A DNA stretch of 64,000 nucleotides from Ophioceras dolichostomum (GCA_003049485.1 PYST01000018.1:1-64000); one strand, 5' to 3'. Numbered from the stretch's first letter, positions 24,195 through 35,976 are shown. Made by a program: numbers and translations. The notes: generated by a model not told the origin, from the sequence alone.

Positions 24195-24798
24195 TCAGGC
24201 CCCGATCGCGCCCATGCCGAGTTTGACCTCCTCGGCTTGCTGGACGCCACTGAGTTGAGCTGTGGGTAGGGTAGATAGAACATGCATCATCTCATGTTAG
24301 TCGTCTCTCCAGGCGAATAGCCCGGCATGTGGGAGGGGTGGTGCTAAGGACAAGTTTCGGGAGGGAAACGATGGGATGGGGGCTTGACTGACAATCTACG
24401 AAATCTTGACCGGCCTTCATCCCCTGTGCCTGCATATTTTTCTTCTCTGCCGCCGCCTTCATCTTGAAGAAGATACTTTTTTTTGGGTGATGGACGACGG
24501 TAACGTGTCAGCTAGTGATCGGGTATCTTGGGTAACTTGTCTCGCGGATGTGATGTCCCGGGTGCCCGCGGGCTCGCACCAGTGAGGTGAGTCGGGTTCG
24601 GGTTGGAGATGAGACGAAACCAGCCCGTCCCTCCCCAACCCGGGTAGACAAGCAGGTCAGGTCAGGTTAGGTCAGGTCCGGAAGGTGTCAGACTCACCCG
24701 ATCTTTTCGATGTACGGGTCAAGGTAGCCCTCGTTATAGGCATAGACGGCAACCGCCGTGGCGAGGACAAATATGAGGACGATGAGTGCTTGCAGCAT
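24195..24798 (-). CDS. Small spliced membrane protein, 82 residues (assembled from three short exons)
   Basis: Gene I assemble from three minus-strand exons: 24698-24798, 24393-24475 and 24195-24259, total 249 nt, 82 residues. Introns are 222 bp (GTGAGT...AAG) and 133 bp (GTCAGT...CACAG). Exon 1 encodes MLQALIVLIFVLATAVAVYA, a signal-anchor or single membrane helix, then YNEGYLDPYIEKIG. Exon 2 gives an amphipathic Lys/Ala stretch (FFKMKAAAEKKNMQAQGMKA) ending GQDFVD; exon 3 gives SQLSGVQQAEEVKLGMGAIG plus a final Ala and stop. Both splice joins keep the frame and make one coherent helical, charged tail, which supports the model. I do not recognise a named family. The unusual GTCAGT donor and small size are the main doubts. 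Intron 1 contains a GGTCA pentamer run. Confidence 0.7.
24651..24678. repeat. GGTCA pentamer run inside an intron
   Basis: Four to five imperfect copies of AGGTC/AGGTT lie at the 5' end of intron 1 of the small membrane-protein gene, just after the splice donor in the direction of transcription. Confidence 0.7.
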
Positions 24799-25506
24799 CT
24801 TGTGCGACTAGAGTGTAGGTAGACTAATACTTGGACAGATGAGATCTTTCGTGATGTGGGAAGTCGGTTCCGCCGTGACTCCAACTAGCAATCTTCGATT
24901 TACTTCGTCGCGATATTGCAGGTCGTACTAGAAAGGTCACAAGTTCGCGTTTGAGCTGGAGAACGAGATAGCCTCCTGCAAAAACCGCTGTTCATTGAGC
25001 TCGACAGACATTATCCTTATACTCTTAGACTCCTGCTTCCATTGCTTGTTCCGTGCTGTGATGCTGGCAATCCCGGGTTTTGATAACCCGGATTTTGCCT
25101 GGTGGATGGAGAACGGGATCGGCGGTGACGTCTGAATGCGGTCTGCCAACATCCGTGAAGCAAGGTCGAGATGCCGTCTCGTCAGGATCGCCACCAACCA
25201 CCCGCCGTCTCAGCCAGAACAAGTTTTTGGACACTGCACGTTATAAAGTCCGCCAGATAACTAGGTAGCCGAGCTCATCAAGCCAACGGTGTCGGTGGAA
25301 TTGAGGAGGCCAAGCAAAATACGTGTGTTCTCTCTTGGTCTTCGGCTTCTCCGATACCGACATATTCGGGAGGAAGTTTTCTCAGTCTGCCGGTTCTTGT
25401 GTGTCATCACTCCGGCCGTATGGTCCTCATCACACGCCAGGCACAAGGCCCCCGCAGTCAGTGTCCGACACGGGTGTCCAACGAGAGAAACTAGACCTCA
25501 TCAATT

Positions 25507-25564
<58 letters not shown>

Positions 25565-26556
25565 CACAGTAGCAGACTGTGAAGCAGGCCGTGATAGGAA
25601 TTGCCAAAAGTTGAAGGATTAAACGGACACGATGAACGAGTTTGGGATTAGATATCTGGATACTATGTATTTCAATCTGATCCGACCGACCCTGCCGTAC
25701 GCCTGCCGGTTTGTGATGTGATGATGTATCTGCCTGAGCAACTTCTATGTGAGGTAAAAAGAGTTAAACCACCAAGAGAAGGAGAAACAAGAAAAAAAAA
25801 TCCAATCTAGATGGTAGTTTATGTTTAAGGTAAAGTACCACCACCCTATGCAAGGCAAAAAAAAACCCCGAATATGAATAAAAGAAGGAAGATGGCGTGA
25901 GAAATATCATGTCGTCGTCAAATTTCGCCGATGAAAAAGACCAAAATGAGTTGGTTTCCGAACCGAATGAGCTGCGCGCGGTTTGTGTTACACGTAGGGG
26001 GCGGAAAGAAGTGAAGTGAGAAGAAGCAGCAAACCCGTCTGGATCGGGTCTGCAATGATAATCTGTCCTGCCCTGCCCTGTCCTGTCCTGTGCTCTCCTC
26101 CAATCCAATCCAATCCGTTCAATAAGAGAATGCGATGCGATGCGATGCGATGCTGGTGAAGCACACGTCAGAAACGCAGGAAACAGGCGCCAGTAATCCC
26201 CATTATCATCATCATCGTAGGTAGGCTGGCAGGTAACAGCCATCATCCACCACCATCACCAACCAACCAACCAACCACCGCCTTAACTCCTTTCCGAATT
26301 TCCCCCGCCTCCAGAGGAGGCAAGGAAGTGACTAGATCGGGGAAAAACAATAAGGGTATTGCGTTCGGGTTGGGGTTGTTTCTCTTTTTAGCGGTTCCTC
26401 GGCGTTGAGAACGATCTCGCGGGGTAAAGAAGAGCACAGCTCGGAGCTTGGCATTGTCTCATTCGGCATAGGGCGGCAGCCGCCGCAGCTTGCTGCTGTA
26501 CTCTGCTAGCCAACGGCGAAACGCAGGCTGGTCATTCGTTCATTCGTTCACTCGTT
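24799..26556. other. Intergenic region with CT microsatellite and pentamer repeats
   Basis: A 1.76-kb spacer upstream of the 82-residue gene and downstream of the F-box gene. It contains the (TC)n tract listed separately, and a cluster of short repeats at about 26060-26150 (cctgt/cctgc, ccaat, gcgat pentamers) and 26256-26278 (ccaa tetramers). No convincing ORF. Confidence 0.5.
25511..25561. repeat. (TC)n dinucleotide microsatellite, about 25 copies
   Basis: Uninterrupted TC repeat of about 51 bp in non-coding DNA. Confidence 0.95.
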
Positions 26557-28059
26557 TCATTCGCTCTGGGGGGATGGAGGAGGGGAAGGCGAGGATGAGC
26601 CCGGGTACTCGCCCCCGCTCAGGAGATAGCGCTCGAACTCGAGGGAGTTGGTTGTGTGGTGGTGATGATGCGGGTGATGGGCGTGGGCATGGGCGTGGGC
26701 GTGGGTATGGGAATGGGAGGCGGCGGGGGCCGCTGCTCCTCCTTCTGCTGGGCCTGGGTACGGGTATATGCCGGCGTCGTCGTCGCTGCTGGCAGCAGCC
26801 AATCCTTCCCGCCCGTCACCACCATCACCAGCTCCACTAGCCCCCTGTCCCTGTCCTTGTCCTTCTCCTTGTCCGTCATCAACCGCAACCGCAGTAGTAT
26901 TTGAGGTAACGGCGGCGTCCTCGTCGTCGGACACGTCGCGGAAGTCGTATATCTCGTAGGAGGTGGTGTCCCGCATGCCGCACTCGAAGTGGCCCGACAG
27001 GTGGACGCTCTCAAGTTTCGGGAGCTTGCCTCGGAGGGCGGTGAAGAGGGACTTGAAGGTTCCACGGCCGAGGTGGATGCCGCCGAGGTGCAGGCGCTCG
27101 AGGGTCGGGCCGTGGCGGGCGAGGAAGACTTTCAGATCATCCTCGTCGCACGACACGCCTTCGAGCCTGAGGTCGGTCAGGCCGGGGAAGACGAAGTCCT
27201 CGAACAGGTCGTGGAACCATAGCGAGAACTTGTCGCGCGGGTAGGCGTAGTTGTGAAAGGCCAGGGTCAAGTGCTGCAGGTTGGCCGCGAAGCGGAGGAA
27301 GTGGCCCAGGCCGTTCACGGCGCGGAACCTGGCGTTCGGCATGACGATCTTGGATGGGTCGACCGTGACCGAGAGGCGGGAGAGGCGCGAGAGGGATGGG
27401 CCGCACTCGAACCAGTGCTGGCGGTGCTGGCGCAGCTTGAACAGCTCGAGCGGCAGGCGGTCGACCTCGAGAGAGGACAGCAGCGGGGAGGAGGCCCTCG
27501 AGATGGCGGACATGACGACACCGAGGTCGGCGCACGCCTGCTTGCGGTCCATCTTGTGGCAGTCCGGCAGCCTGAAGACCTGGTGGATGGCCTCGATGTC
27601 GTGGGGGCTCTCGGTGTAAGTGACGCGGAGGTCTCTCAAGTTGGGCAGTTGCGAGAGTGCCTCGTTAAACAGGGCGGCCTGGCTGTCGAAAGGTGGAACA
27701 GACTTGCGGCCCTCCTCGGCCTTGTAGTACCGCAGCCAGGCATCGTGGAGCTTGTCGTTGCGCTCCTCGGGGTCTTGGTGGAAATGCTGGAAGAAAGAGG
27801 TGTGGCGGCCGCTGTACTCGTCCATTTGGGAGAAGTTGAGGACGACGGACTGGATGCTGCCCCTCAGGCGCTCGTGGCCGGCGATGGCGTGGAGCCTGAG
27901 AATGTCGTTCCGCCATGGTAATGACCTGAAGGTTGGCGGTATGAGGTACTCGTAGCCCACCTCCGCCAGTTGGCCGCACGTTATACGCAGGTTCCTGACC
28001 GACTCCGGGCCGCAAGACTGGAAGATGAGCCTGAGGAGCTCGACGGGAAGAGAGTCCAT
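26557..28059 (-). CDS. F-box protein with leucine-rich region
   Basis: ORF of 500 residues starting at MDSLPVELLRLIFQSCGPES; the frame extends 69 codons further upstream, but this ATG begins the F-box-like helix (LPVELLRLIF), so I choose it. Residues about 190-420 hold repeated leucine-rich segments (LPNLRDLRVTY, LLSSLEVDRLPLELF, LSRLSRLSVTV, LQHLTLAFHNY, LTDLRLEGVS, LERLHLGGIHL, LESVHLSGHF). The C-terminal tail is low-complexity, with acidic, Gly/Gln and His-Ala repeats (HAHAHAHAHHPHHHHH). F-box proteins link substrates to SCF ubiquitin ligases through Skp1; the LRR part would bind the substrate, which cannot be told from sequence. No intron is needed. Confidence 0.8.
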   Translation of the reverse strand: MDSLPVELLRLIFQSCGPESVRNLRITCGQLAEVGYEYLIPPTFRSLPWRNDILRLHAIAGHERLRGSIQSVVLNFSQMDEYSGRHTSFFQHFHQDPEERNDKLHDAWLRYYKAEEGRKSVPPFDSQAALFNEALSQLPNLRDLRVTYTESPHDIEAIHQVFRLPDCHKMDRKQACADLGVVMSAISRASSPLLSSLEVDRLPLELFKLRQHRQHWFECGPSLSRLSRLSVTVDPSKIVMPNARFRAVNGLGHFLRFAANLQHLTLAFHNYAYPRDKFSLWFHDLFEDFVFPGLTDLRLEGVSCDEDDLKVFLARHGPTLERLHLGGIHLGRGTFKSLFTALRGKLPKLESVHLSGHFECGMRDTTSYEIYDFRDVSDDEDAAVTSNTTAVAVDDGQGEGQGQGQGASGAGDGGDGREGLAAASSDDDAGIYPYPGPAEGGAAAPAASHSHTHAHAHAHAHHPHHHHHTTNSLEFERYLLSGGEYPGSSSPSPPPSPQSE

Positions 28060-31000
28060 CCCGGCAGAGAGGACATTGGGGCGTGTATGGGGTGGATTTG
28101 GGAGGGAAAATGGCGGAAACCAAGCCGTTTTAAAGATTTCTCTGTAGGTGTGAAAAGGCGGAACAAGAAGAGGTTGAAGATGATTGGGGGAAAGCGCCCC
28201 TGCACACACACACACACCAAAGCACCAAGCAAGCAGCCAGTGGACTTGCAAGGAAGGGGCTGACAAAGATCACCGTGTGTGTGTGAACTTTTTAGCTGCA
28301 TGCAGAGACGACCTAATGTCGAGGAACCCACCACCTCAGCATGAATGTCGGGACGGGAAGAGGCTCCCAAGGTACAGCTACGAAGCTGCGACAGGTGGAG
28401 GGCTGGAGGTTCTAAAACTGGCCAGTACCAAACCAGTGCCACCCACTTTCGGGGACGGGACCAAAAGTGTGCGTGGAAGGATCGTGGAAGGGTGTGTGTG
28501 GGAGGAAAGAAGGAAAAAAGAAGGGAAAAGCTGCATGAGGCTTCTGCAGAAGAACTTTTTCTGTAACGAACTAGGATTAGTAGGGAGGCAAGGAGGTGGG
28601 ATTTCTGGGAAGAGAAAAGAGCGAAGGCGGAAAGGAAACGAAAACGCCCAACAACAGCGTGAGCAGCCATGCGTGGGTCGTCACCGAAAGTCGGGACTAA
28701 CAAAGTCGGTGAAGGACGCTCCGTCAGACAAGTGGAGCCTCGTCTCTTCTTTTTTTTTTTCTCACTTTCACTCTTTCAGGTTCACACTTTCGCCCTTTTC
28801 GGGATCGACAGGGAAGCGATTAGGGACAGACAGGCAGGAACCTGACTAGGGACCTGACCCGACGCCCCGGCTTCGTGCAGAATTCTTCTGCAGACGGTGG
28901 GCGGCGGCGCTGCTTTGCTTTGCTGCAAGGTGCATCTACCCCTGGTCCCCTGAGAAAACCCTAAAGCCTAGTGCCCAAGTACGGGCTGAGCCCAGCGCCA
29001 CGCCAGGCACGGCGCATTCACACTCAAAGCTTGTGACTCCGTAAACGGAAGCGAGGAGGGGACAAAAGGAATCGAACCTGAAGAAAAGAGTGCCGCCTAG
29101 GTGTGATGAAGAAGCGGTGTTGGTCGGAGCGGGGGGCAAACCTTCCAGACACGTTCTAGCCTCGAAGTTTTGGCGGTGCGTTTCCCCCTGCCGCTACGCC
29201 CGACTCTAGTTCGGAAGCAGACAAGATGGGTGTGAGTTGGTCCTTCTTACGCTACCTACCTACAGTAGCCCGATTTCTTCTTCTCTCGCTCTTTCTTTCT
29301 CCTCTCGTCTCTGTCTTTGCAATATGACACGAGCTGCAATTTGGGAAGCATCATCAACTCATGAATCGGGTCAGACGCGCAAGTAAGCAGGGCTGGGCTG
29401 TCAGGGAAGAGGCAAAAACGTCTTGAATTGTGAGGGCCGCTGAGTGATATGTGATGCCTCTTTCTCGGGCAGACGGCAGGCAAGGAAGGAGGTGAGGGGC
29501 ACTGGACCGCCGCCTGACACTGGCGGCGGGGTCAAATTCGTTGGGATTATCGCCTTCCAGTGCTTCTACCGCACAGAGCCCAGTTGGGTCCAGTTTCCGG
29601 AGGCGTGTGCATAGCTGCAAACTGTATGACCACCGCACTGACCGCACGACTCGTGTGTGAGCTCAATGTGAGCTGAGAGCTTATTGGCATATGTCGATGA
29701 TATAGTGGATGATGGACGACGATGAGACCCAAGAGACAAAGTTGAGAGTGCCTGAGGCGAAAAGTGCCCGGGATTCCCCTCCCAACAGGTCAAGTCACAA
29801 TGGTCCGACAGAGTCACACGGCTTAGCAGATTCACACAGATTCTCTCAACCGTGTTCCACAAAATGCAGGCTCGCTTCAGCCGATGTGAAAGAGGCCCAA
29901 GCCCAAGCCTGGTCAGTCCGTCACCGGTCGCTCACCGCCAAACTGTCGGCCCTTGCTCTACCCAGGGGAGGTGCCAACAATTCAATGTCATGTGTACCGG
30001 CATGCCAGCCAGCAGACGAGACGGGACCCAGCCACGCCAGCGTTGAACAGCCAGCGATCAAAGCATGGCAGTTCATCATGGTGTCCGGTCTTCGGGAGGG
30101 ATGGCGATTGGTGCCTAACATGGGAATTTCCACGCTTCCAAGCATGATTCCAAGGATGGCCAGCATGGCAGGAGCAGCATGGGACAACGCATGGGATGGG
30201 ACAACCTGATGAAAGCATTCATTCGTAATCACGGCGGACTGGGCGGTGCCTCCATCTTCGTGCTTCCGCTGCGATGGTAACCGAACGTAGGTGGTAGACA
30301 GATTAAACGCAGGCGGCGTCGACGGCGGTGGTAGCACACTGGCAGCCGAACATGTCACTCGTTTCGTCGGGTGCGTGAGACGCCACTCAGAGGAAGAGAT
30401 CCACCAAGCCGGACCGCGGGCTCCGACTTTTTGGTGTTGTTGAACTTGTGTCACCCTGACTGGGACCACACTGGACAATTCAGTCGAAGCACGACAGCAA
30501 AGCGTAAGAGCCGTGTGTGAGAGAGGAACCCGACTCGAGGAGAAGGAAGATAAGAGACAGGATTCCGACCTTTTGAGTCGTCTGCGCCTCCCCGATAATG
30601 AACCCGAACATGAACCCGAGAGCTGGCTCACCGAAACTTACCCGGCGCAAGTTCCAGATTGTTGTAATGTACATTGATTGTATGTCACAAGACGCGCGCC
30701 TTTCGCTTGAGGAAACAAGTTAGGATTCGGAAAGGTACTTCGTAGGCGAGGGAGACTCAGATTGAGGCGCCCGCGATCCGCAGCTCAAAGTTCACCGGTT
30801 ATCTCAATGGCTACCTGGATGCCTTGCTTCCATCCCTACCCTCCATCCTGGCTCGTGTCGGCTCGTGACCGTGACAACAAGGAGGGAGGCAGGACACCTA
30901 CCAGATAAACTCGCAGGAGGCCAGGTGCAGTATCTGAGGTGATGGTAGCAGTACCAGCAGGAGGCATGAGTCGTTTCCTCGTTGGTTCAATGAGTCGACA

Positions 31001-31957
31001 GTCGCCAAAAAGCCCCCTCACTTGTGTCACGCAAGGGAATTCAACTTTGAAGCCACTGATCATGCAGAGTCGTGAAAGTCGCGATAGTAAAACACCTGTT
31101 TTGGAGTTTCGCGACGGGTGAAAAGGGCAGTTAGTTGCTTCCCTCCGGCGGGAAGCAAATGAGCAAGCAGGTGATATTCAAATTCTGCGGCGTCCGCGGC
31201 GTCCAAGAAGATTAACGGCACAATCAATACAGTTGATGGTGTAAATGAGGGGCTACTGATTAGGATGTGGCTGCCAGGTGCTGCCGAGTGCTGTCGGGTT
31301 ATCAATTAATATTGAGCTGCTTCAATGCTACTGCCACTCAATACGAATTGTCAAACTGAGCCATCTTAGGGAGGCTAACAATCAATACCCCGACCACTGA
31401 ACGGAGGAGTCTTGAAGACAATCCTGGAAATCCCCAGCTCCAAATCCCACGGCTGTGGTTCCACCCCGGAACACCAACACGCTATACGCTGTACGCTTTA
31501 CCTAGATCCCTATTTCACATCCACAAATTACGTATCCTTCTCGGGACCCTCGCCCGCCCGGACGGAGTAGCATTCCCCAAGAAACTCTGTTTCTATCACG
31601 GCATCCATCAGCCGAGGAGAGGACTTCAGTAGTGCTGCACACTGCTGCGCCCTCTTTTCCGCGCTGCGTTGCGCTGCCTGCGAGAGAACCGGACAAGCAA
31701 GCTTGAGGCAGGAACCCTTTTCCCCGGAATCCTCCTCAGCCTTAAAAAGGGTGCGTCCTGCAGGCGGCCGCGAAAAAAAAAACCCCACGTGGAGAAAAGG
31801 GAACCAAGGCGTCCCGGTTTACACCACAACCAAGAACAACCGAAGCACAACGGTGATGCCAAGCTCGTTGCCGCCCTAGGTCGCGTCGTCTCGTCGAACA
31901 GACATCACCAACCACCCTTCCTTTCTTTCCCCCCTTCGACCAGTATCTACAGCATGA
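28060..31957. other. Divergent intergenic region, 3.9 kb, no supported gene
   Basis: Lies between the F-box gene (minus) and the RBR gene (plus). A CA dinucleotide tract is at about 28203-28216, a GT tract at about 28274-28284 and a T-run at 28750-28760. Overlapping ORFs of 160-240 codons (for example 29709-30209 plus, 29921-30631 minus) lack any domain and oppose each other. I see no RNA gene. Confidence 0.45.
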
Positions 31958-34693
31958 ATGCTGTCCCCTATCGCAGCCGCCGCAGATCTCAGGATGGTGT
32001 TCGCAGGGCTTCTGTCCGGCAGGTCTGACCGGCACGCCAGCGGCAGCAGCAGCGGCTCTCGTGGCGGCTCTGGCTCCGGCTCTGGCTCAGGATCGGGTTC
32101 CAGCAGCACTCGACCGAAGCTGTCAACATCACGGTCAAGCGGCGATTCTATCCGCAGTAACGCTTCCGCAGCCGCCTCCCAGCATACCACCACTGCTGTG
32201 TCCGACGCGGCAGCGGGCCCCGCAGAACAGAATGCCGAAGACCGCCACCACCGGCACCACCACGAGCGTCACCACCACCGCCGACACTCCCACTCTCGAC
32301 CCCGCCACGGCCGCCACGAATACATCTCAGACGAGTCCCAGCTGCGGCCCCTCCCAGAAGAGGCGCCCGACCTGCGCGAGCTGAACAACAGCCTCGAGGC
32401 GCTCGCCGCCGTCTTCCCGGACGTGCAGATCGACGTGTTCCGCGAGATGCTGACCAGCTTCGACGGCGAGTCGCGCCTGGCCCTCGTCGCCGAGGCCCTG
32501 CTGAAGAACCGCGTCTCGTGGGTGAAGGGCCGGTGGAAGGCGGCTCCGGGGGTTCAGGACGACGATGACAGAAGAAGAGGAGGAGATGAGAAAGGTGGTG
32601 GTGGTGCGCAGCAGCAACCGCAGGACCAGCAGAGACAACAACAACATCAAAGACCAGGCGGCGGCTACGACAGGCACATCACACCAAGCGGCTGCTCGTC
32701 TTCATTGTCTTTGGTGTCCAGTAGGGAGTGCTTCCGCAGCGACGAGTACAAAGACGCCGTCAAGGCGCTCGCGTTCCACGAGTTCAAGGGCCTGTCCAAA
32801 TCGGCCATCACGGCCGTGCTGGCCGAGCAGAACTACTCGTACCTGGAGGCGCGGGGCACGCTCGTCGAGATGTCGTCTCGTTCCTGGCGGTTCACCGTGA
32901 CGTCTCTCTTCTCCTTCTCCCGGCGCAAGACGTCAGGCGGTTACGGTTCCTCGTCACTCCTGACAAACTCCTCCTCCGCCGCAGCAGCAGCTACAAGCAC
33001 CAACACAGCTGGAGAAGCGGCCGAGAGCCACCCTCTCGTGGTGTGGAAATCCTCCCCTGGATCAGGAAAAGGCTCGACCCTGCAGCCCACGATCCGATCG
33101 ACCGGCAACGCCGAGCTGGACCGCGAGCTCTTCGACTCGCTCGTCGCGCCCCTCCGCCGCCGCGCCCGCGCCGCGCAGGAGGACAAGGACCGCGTCCTCG
33201 CCGTGGTGCTCAACACCGAAGAGGCCGAAGCAGCCGACGCGACGCACGAGTGCGCCTGCTGCTTCGCGACCGCCACCTTCGAGGAGGTGACCGTCTGCAA
33301 CGGCGGCGGCGGCGGCGGCGATGGCGACGTGGCTGAGGGCGAAGGCCCACACGTGATCTGCTTCCGGTGCGTGCAGCTTTCCGTGTCCGAGGCCGTGTTC
33401 GGGCAGGGGTGGCACGCCAGCATCGACAAGGAGAAGGGGACGCTGCGGTGCCCCGCGCTCGTGGACGGTTCTGGCTCTAGTGGCACTTGCGAGGGCTGCG
33501 TGCCGGTCGACCAGATGCACCGCGCCATGCTGGAGGACAGGAACGGCGCGGAGGTGCTGCACCGCCTCGAGCAGCGCCTGGCCGAGCACGGCCTGCTGGC
33601 CAGCGGCTTGCCCTTAGTCCGCTGCCCGTTCTGCAGCTACGCAGAGGTCGACGACCTGTACGTCTCACCCGCCGAGGCCGCGGACTCCTCGTCCGACCTG
33701 CGCCTGCGCCTGCGCGCCGACAGCGTCTTCAACCTCGTGTTCCTGATGGTCCTCGTGGGGCTCGTGCCGTTCGTCGTGCCGGCCGTGCTGCTGTCGTCGT
33801 TGTTGGCCTTGGCCTCCTCCTGCGTGCTGCTCTTCACTCCTGCTAGTAGCAGCAGCCGCGGCCGCGGCGCGACAACGACCATCGGCGGCCGGTTGCTGGC
33901 CGAGGCACGCGCGTCAGTCACGCGCCACCGCCGACGGCGGAGGGGCCTCAAGTTCACGTGCCAGTCGCCGCGGTGTGGGAGGGTATCGTGCCTGTCGTGC
34001 GGGAAGGGGTGGAGGGACGTGCACGTGTGCCACGAGTCGGCGCTGGTGGCGCTGCGCACGCAGGTCGAGCAGGCGATGAGCATGGCTATCAAGCGCGTGT
34101 GTCCGAGGTGCAATACCAGCTTCGTGAAGACGGCGGGGTGCAACAAGCTCACTTGTCCGTGCGGGTACAAGATGTGCTATGTCTGTCGGAAGGATATCGG
34201 AGGCGATGGTGCTGGCAACGGTGCTGGCAACGGGGCTGGTGCTGGCGGTGCGGACGGCGGTGGCGGCGGGGGCGGAGGAGGAGGAGGGGATGTGGGGTAT
34301 CGCCACTTCTGCGACCACTTCAGGCCGGAGGGCGACCCGAGGCCCTGCGATCAGTGCTCGCGCTGCAACCTTTGGGAGACGGAGGACACGGAGGCGGTAC
34401 TGCGCGCCGCGAGGGAGGAGGCGGAGCGGAAGTGGCTCGAGGCCGAGGGGAGGGGGCTCAACGGCGCCGAGAAGGCCTTCCTCGAAGGGGGAGGCGGCGG
34501 CGGCAGCTCTTGCTCGCCTTCTGGAGGAGGAGGACCGAGTAAGGGCGTCGGCGTCGGAGGCGGCAAGAGCGGCGGCGGCGGCAGGTCAGGGACTCGCAGG
34601 GCGCGGGTCGGTCTGGACGCTCTGTTCCACCATGGTCGGTGGCCTAGTCTCGCTGAGACGTGCGATGCCGTCGTGGAGACCATCTTCGTTTAA
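31958..34693 (+). CDS. RBR-type (RING-IBR-RING) E3 ubiquitin ligase, RNF216-like, with internal hydrophobic segment
   Basis: Single-exon ORF of 911 residues. Order: Ser/Gly and His-rich N-terminus; a CUE-like helical segment at about 140-185 (LEALAAVFPDVQIDVFREML); RING1 beginning HECACCFATATFEEVTVC at about 430; an IBR-like region around FTCQSPRCGRVSCLSCGKGW; RING2 with CPRCNTSFVKTAGCNKLTC and CGYKMCYVCR. The HHARI/RNF216-type catalytic cysteine is predicted as Cys728 in AGCNKLTC. Between RING1 and the IBR cysteines is a hydrophobic stretch (FNLVFLMVLVGLVPFVVPAV and following, about 591-628) that could form one or two membrane helices. Gly-rich runs interrupt RING2 and the tail. The start could instead be Met13 (31994). 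E3 activity is inferred from the motif set; substrate unknown. Confidence 0.85.
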   Translation: MLSPIAAAADLRMVFAGLLSGRSDRHASGSSSGSRGGSGSGSGSGSGSSSTRPKLSTSRSSGDSIRSNASAAASQHTTTAVSDAAAGPAEQNAEDRHHRHHHERHHHRRHSHSRPRHGRHEYISDESQLRPLPEEAPDLRELNNSLEALAAVFPDVQIDVFREMLTSFDGESRLALVAEALLKNRVSWVKGRWKAAPGVQDDDDRRRGGDEKGGGGAQQQPQDQQRQQQHQRPGGGYDRHITPSGCSSSLSLVSSRECFRSDEYKDAVKALAFHEFKGLSKSAITAVLAEQNYSYLEARGTLVEMSSRSWRFTVTSLFSFSRRKTSGGYGSSSLLTNSSSAAAAATSTNTAGEAAESHPLVVWKSSPGSGKGSTLQPTIRSTGNAELDRELFDSLVAPLRRRARAAQEDKDRVLAVVLNTEEAEAADATHECACCFATATFEEVTVCNGGGGGGDGDVAEGEGPHVICFRCVQLSVSEAVFGQGWHASIDKEKGTLRCPALVDGSGSSGTCEGCVPVDQMHRAMLEDRNGAEVLHRLEQRLAEHGLLASGLPLVRCPFCSYAEVDDLYVSPAEAADSSSDLRLRLRADSVFNLVFLMVLVGLVPFVVPAVLLSSLLALASSCVLLFTPASSSSRGRGATTTIGGRLLAEARASVTRHRRRRRGLKFTCQSPRCGRVSCLSCGKGWRDVHVCHESALVALRTQVEQAMSMAIKRVCPRCNTSFVKTAGCNKLTCPCGYKMCYVCRKDIGGDGAGNGAGNGAGAGGADGGGGGGGGGGGDVGYRHFCDHFRPEGDPRPCDQCSRCNLWETEDTEAVLRAAREEAERKWLEAEGRGLNGAEKAFLEGGGGGGSSCSPSGGGGPSKGVGVGGGKSGGGGRSGTRRARVGLDALFHHGRWPSLAETCDAVVETIFV

Positions 34694-35976
34694 GGCCCCC
34701 TCGCGAGGCCTTCTTTCCTTTTTTTCCCTACGCTACCTCCCTACCTCCCGCCCCTTCCTTCTTTCGACGTAGACGACGATTATGAATTTTTCACTTCTTC
34801 TTACTTCCAGGGATTCATTTTTATCCAACCTACTCCCTTTATTTTAGTCCCCACGACTTTTATGCCGTTACTATTACCACACTACTTCACTAATTTTAAT
34901 ATTTGGAAGGGGATCGTTCGTTGTCCTGCTAGGAAGCCACACAGCATCAACGCTGTCCTCCACGACTTTCTCTTCTTGTACTCTTCTCTGATTTCTTTTT
35001 ATTTCACTGTTTCCTCCCCCCTGTTCACTTGGGAGAGAGTGGCCGGCTAGCCATCGGGCGGCAGGCAAAGGGCCGGAACGATGTGATATGGGACGGAAGG
35101 GGGGCTTGGGAAAGCTCCAACGGTACCGTATGGTTTTTGTTTGCATCTTTAATAGGCGCGTTGCTATTTTTTACTTCTTTCTTTACTTTTTTTTTCTTCT
35201 GACTTTGCTTTGTCTGCTCTGCTTTTCTTGCGCGTCTGTATTTTACCTCGTGTGGACCGAGGGTGAGTTTGCGCGCTCAGGGGTGGCTCGCTTGTATGCG
35301 TGCTGCGTGCTGAGGAGGATGCTCTTGACACCGAAACAGGATCAAGGAAGGAAGAGAGCGAGAGAGAGACTAGAAAAGAATGAACACAGAAGAAAGAGAT
35401 AGAGAAAGAGAGAGAAAGGAAGAGAGAGAGACGAGGCCGAGAGAGTTAGGAAGAGGGCAAAGGCATAAAATCGGTATACCCAGATACAAAACGAGACAGA
35501 CTGTCGAATAAATATTCCTTACCACCTCTAACCTGCTGCGCTCGTTTCTCGTCAAGTGCATCGTCGTTGTTCGATTTCTGAGACAGGTAAAATCTCTAGG
35601 TCAGGCGGCAGGTATATGATACCACATCTCCCTCCCAGATGTTCGTCCGTCCGTCTCAACGTCACGAAGCAGCACAGGGAGAGGATCCCAATGACAAGAA
35701 AGCTCTGGGAGAACCGGCCGTCGACACGAGAACCAGCGAAGAAACGAGGAAGCCAACTTTTGATATACAATACATAACATGCATGAAAACCACCAGGTGT
35801 CCTGAAGAAGATGCGAAGATGAGATGCACCCCTCACATCACATCCACCACCGCCATCCATGTATATTTCCAACCGACCCTAGCCGCCCATCCTCTTTCTG
35901 TCTGTCTGTCTACATGACCCCTACCCCACAGATATCTCCAAGATAATAGGAATCTCCTCTCTTTTTTTCAAGACAT
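34694..35976. other. Convergent 3' region between RBR and FOX2 genes
   Basis: 1.28 kb between two convergent genes, holding both 3' UTRs. A long purine tract (GA-rich, about 35343-35448) is present, and the flanks are T-rich. ORFs are low-complexity and are not called. Confidence 0.5.

Noticed and set aside
29709..30631. Opposing ORFs of 166 and 236 codons
   Set aside because: They overlap each other on opposite strands, lack domains and have a composition like random GC-rich DNA.
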